64,000 nt of DNA from Margaritifera margaritifera (taxonomy: Eukaryota; Mollusca; Bivalvia; Unionida; Margaritiferidae), in assembly GCA_029931535.1 (NCBI GenBank), contig JAQPZY010001620.1, positions 1-64,000 of the forward strand. The letters run 5' to 3'. Made by a program: the position numbers and the translations under genes. This document shows positions 62,067-64,000 of the stretch, one piece after another (the first letter of the stretch is position 1; each line of letters begins with the position of its first letter). The notes under the pieces are model-generated. The model was not told the DNA's origin. It made no database searches and was given only the letters and a program-made list of their open reading frames with translations.

Positions 62067-63396
62067 AAGATGAAAATGTTAGCGGGCCCCAGGTGACAAT
62101 TAGGTTAGAAATCATAACTTAATGAATGAAATCAAAAAGTTGTGTGCACTTTTCACACCCTTGTTTTTCCTATTTAAAATCGTTGGATCTTGGTGTTGGG
62201 AGGGGTGGGTGGGTGGTGTAGAAACTGCTGGGAGTGTAGGCAAATACTCTAGTAATTTTTTGTATTATCCTAAGAGTATAGAAAACAGCCAGCAAACGAT
62301 TGTGGCAGAAGTTGTGGGGATCTCCGAAACAATGAATAATAAGACGAAGAAGCAAACGAAAACTGAATAGAAAATACAAGTCCTATAATCAATAGCAGCA
62401 GTTTAATGGCCAATTATTGTTAGTTTGAATCAACTTAGTTAATACAAAAATGGACACATTTTGAATTTAACTTGTTGCATCAATAAATTGAGTTTTGAAG
62501 GATTACAAGTAATTAAATTTCTTGGTCACATATATAAGAACAAACAAACTTTTTTCCCAACCGCATGGCGACAAATCATGAGTAGTTATGTTAAATCTGT
62601 TGTAAAGACCTTCTCTCTCCGTATAAGAAGCTGATGCATTTTCTAGAATGCCTTATGTTTTTAGGGATATTTGAAAAGACAAAAATTTTGCAGTAATTTT
62701 ACATTTTGAATAGTATTTTCCCCAATATTTTACAAATTGACTTGGTATATAAGAATGAAGCAAAAATTAAGTGATTGTTTTCAATATTTAAGAACTCAAT
62801 ATGACTTAAATGAACCGAGATTACATAAATATACAAATGAATCTGAGAGATCCGTATACTTAGTTGCATCTATACCTATAAGCTCGTCTCCTTTTTTTTT
62901 TTTTTTTTTTTACATGCAATATCTGGATGATGACAGCGGTTGTTACATAGTTAGCCAGACATTTGACACAAAGACCATCATGAGTTTCAGGGCGTTTTAA
63001 CGTTAGTGTTGCGGTCACATTTGGTAAAATCATCATAATCATAACAGAAAAGAAAGAAAATAAAATGTCCTTGACTGACCGACTCTCTGGAAAATGTCAT
63101 TATTCTGTACTTACAAATGGAGCTGTCATAAACAGTAAATCAGCAGTTTCAAACTAGTTACTTGTGTACAGTCTAATCACTTTTAATCTCTCGTTACTGC
63201 CATTATATTGCACAAAAATAAAATGTTATGTTTCATTTCTGTCATCATCATAATAGCTTCACATTTTCATAGAGAAGATGGATGGATTTAAAAAAGACAA
63301 AAAAAAAAAAAAAAAAGAAAAAAAAAAAGAAAGAAACCAATAAGAAGATATCATTTTATTTTTTGTATTGAAATACATACAAATTTTTTTGTTTAC
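62067..63396. other. no gene seen
   Basis: AT-rich, with poly-T at 62892-62910 and an A-rich run at 63298-63335. No exon or element recognised. Confidence 0.45.
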
Positions 63397-63512
63397 AAGT
63401 CCCTAAGGAACAGTCAGAGTATGTAAAAGTACCTAAAGAACAGTCATTATAGGTACAAGTTCTTAAGGAACAGTCAAGAAAGATACTAGTTCTTAAGGAA
63501 CAGTCAGGATAG
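63397..63512. repeat. 30-bp minisatellite, four copies
   Basis: Units start (a/t)(a/t)gttcttaaggaacagtca and diverge at their 3' ends (gagtatgtaaaag, ttataggtacaag, agaaagatactag, ggataggag). Contains the palindrome ttcttaaggaa. Confidence 0.9.
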
Positions 63513-64000
63513 GAGCTGTTAAGTGGAATAAAAGTTAGTCACTAAAGTCTTAAATTTAAAAACTTCATATTTATCTTAAATTTTCAAAGAGTGTGTTAAG
63601 GAAAAATCATTGAGAACTTCAAATTTCACAATTGAAATCTTCTTTAGACTCTTTTTTGTTTGATTTTATAATACTGAGCCTGTTGGAGGGAGGGAGTAGT
63701 ATCTGAATGTTCTGAATAGTATAAATGATGTTGTACTTACTTTTGCATCAGTTTAATTCAGTTGAAATATGCCAATATATACCAAAAACATTTGTCTTCT
63801 CTCGATCTGAATTTGGGGTGAAATAATCTGATCTTTTTGGGGACGAATGCGCATTAAAAGCGGCCTTGACCTTTCAAACGTCGTAAACTCTTCCACATAG
63901 ACTTCAAGCACTTTGCTGGAAGAACAAATGATCCTAACTTTTAGGGATGTTACGAAATGTTTTACTTTTTCCTGTCAATTTATAATATACCCAGCCTTGT
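63513..64000. other. no gene seen
   Basis: Unique AT-rich sequence to the window end; no motif recognised. Confidence 0.4.

Overview
The window looks like nuclear DNA of a mollusc, most likely a bivalve. It is AT-rich and very poor in genes, crowded with microsatellites and minisatellites, and filled with decayed transposons of types common in molluscs: a DIRS-like tyrosine-recombinase retroelement, an APE-type LINE, hAT elements, tRNA-derived SINEs with V-SINE-like bodies, and dispersed 'gaccttgacc' repeats. There is no prokaryotic gene organisation. The taxon is inferred from repeat types only; no species is claimed.

Layout. 1-8915: satellite array of a 35-bp unit, with a ~4.1-kb higher-order duplication whose first copy is full of single-base indels. 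9902-11276: internally deleted hAT element with matching terminal inverted repeats. 12138-12994: 54-bp minisatellite. 17764-20700 (minus): fossil DIRS-like element with reverse transcriptase, RNase H and tyrosine recombinase remnants, split by a SINE and an (AT)n tract. 21890-22560: dispersed molluscan-type repeat. 23.7-24.5 kb: two unrelated minisatellites, followed by a ~305-bp inverted repeat. 26.7 kb: 45-bp minisatellite. 30311-34390: broken LINE bracketed by ~110-bp direct repeats. 36803-40302: a tandem segmental duplication whose second copy carries a 188-bp hAT MITE (perfect 8-bp target duplication) and a 1.37-kb element with long inverted arms (10-bp target duplication); one of those arms in turn carries a 476-bp element. 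42336-43729 (minus): the only recognisable cellular gene, the last three exons of a CDC25-type dual-specificity phosphatase. 45-61 kb: many GA/CT, AT, AAT and GT microsatellites, three minisatellites, a candidate solo LTR, a second hAT MITE and one well-bounded exon of unknown gene (56280-56528, minus). 61-62 kb: two tRNA-derived SINEs.

The CDC25 exons read on the minus strand with matching splice phases and end in a stop, so the gene's 5' part should lie at higher coordinates; the rhodanese-fold exons just upstream were not found. The 56.3-kb exon is on the same strand and could be a 5' exon of the same or another gene. Everything else with an open reading frame is either transposon remnant or a by-product of tandem repeats whose unit length is a multiple of three. 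No CRISPR array, operon, rRNA or functional tRNA gene was seen.
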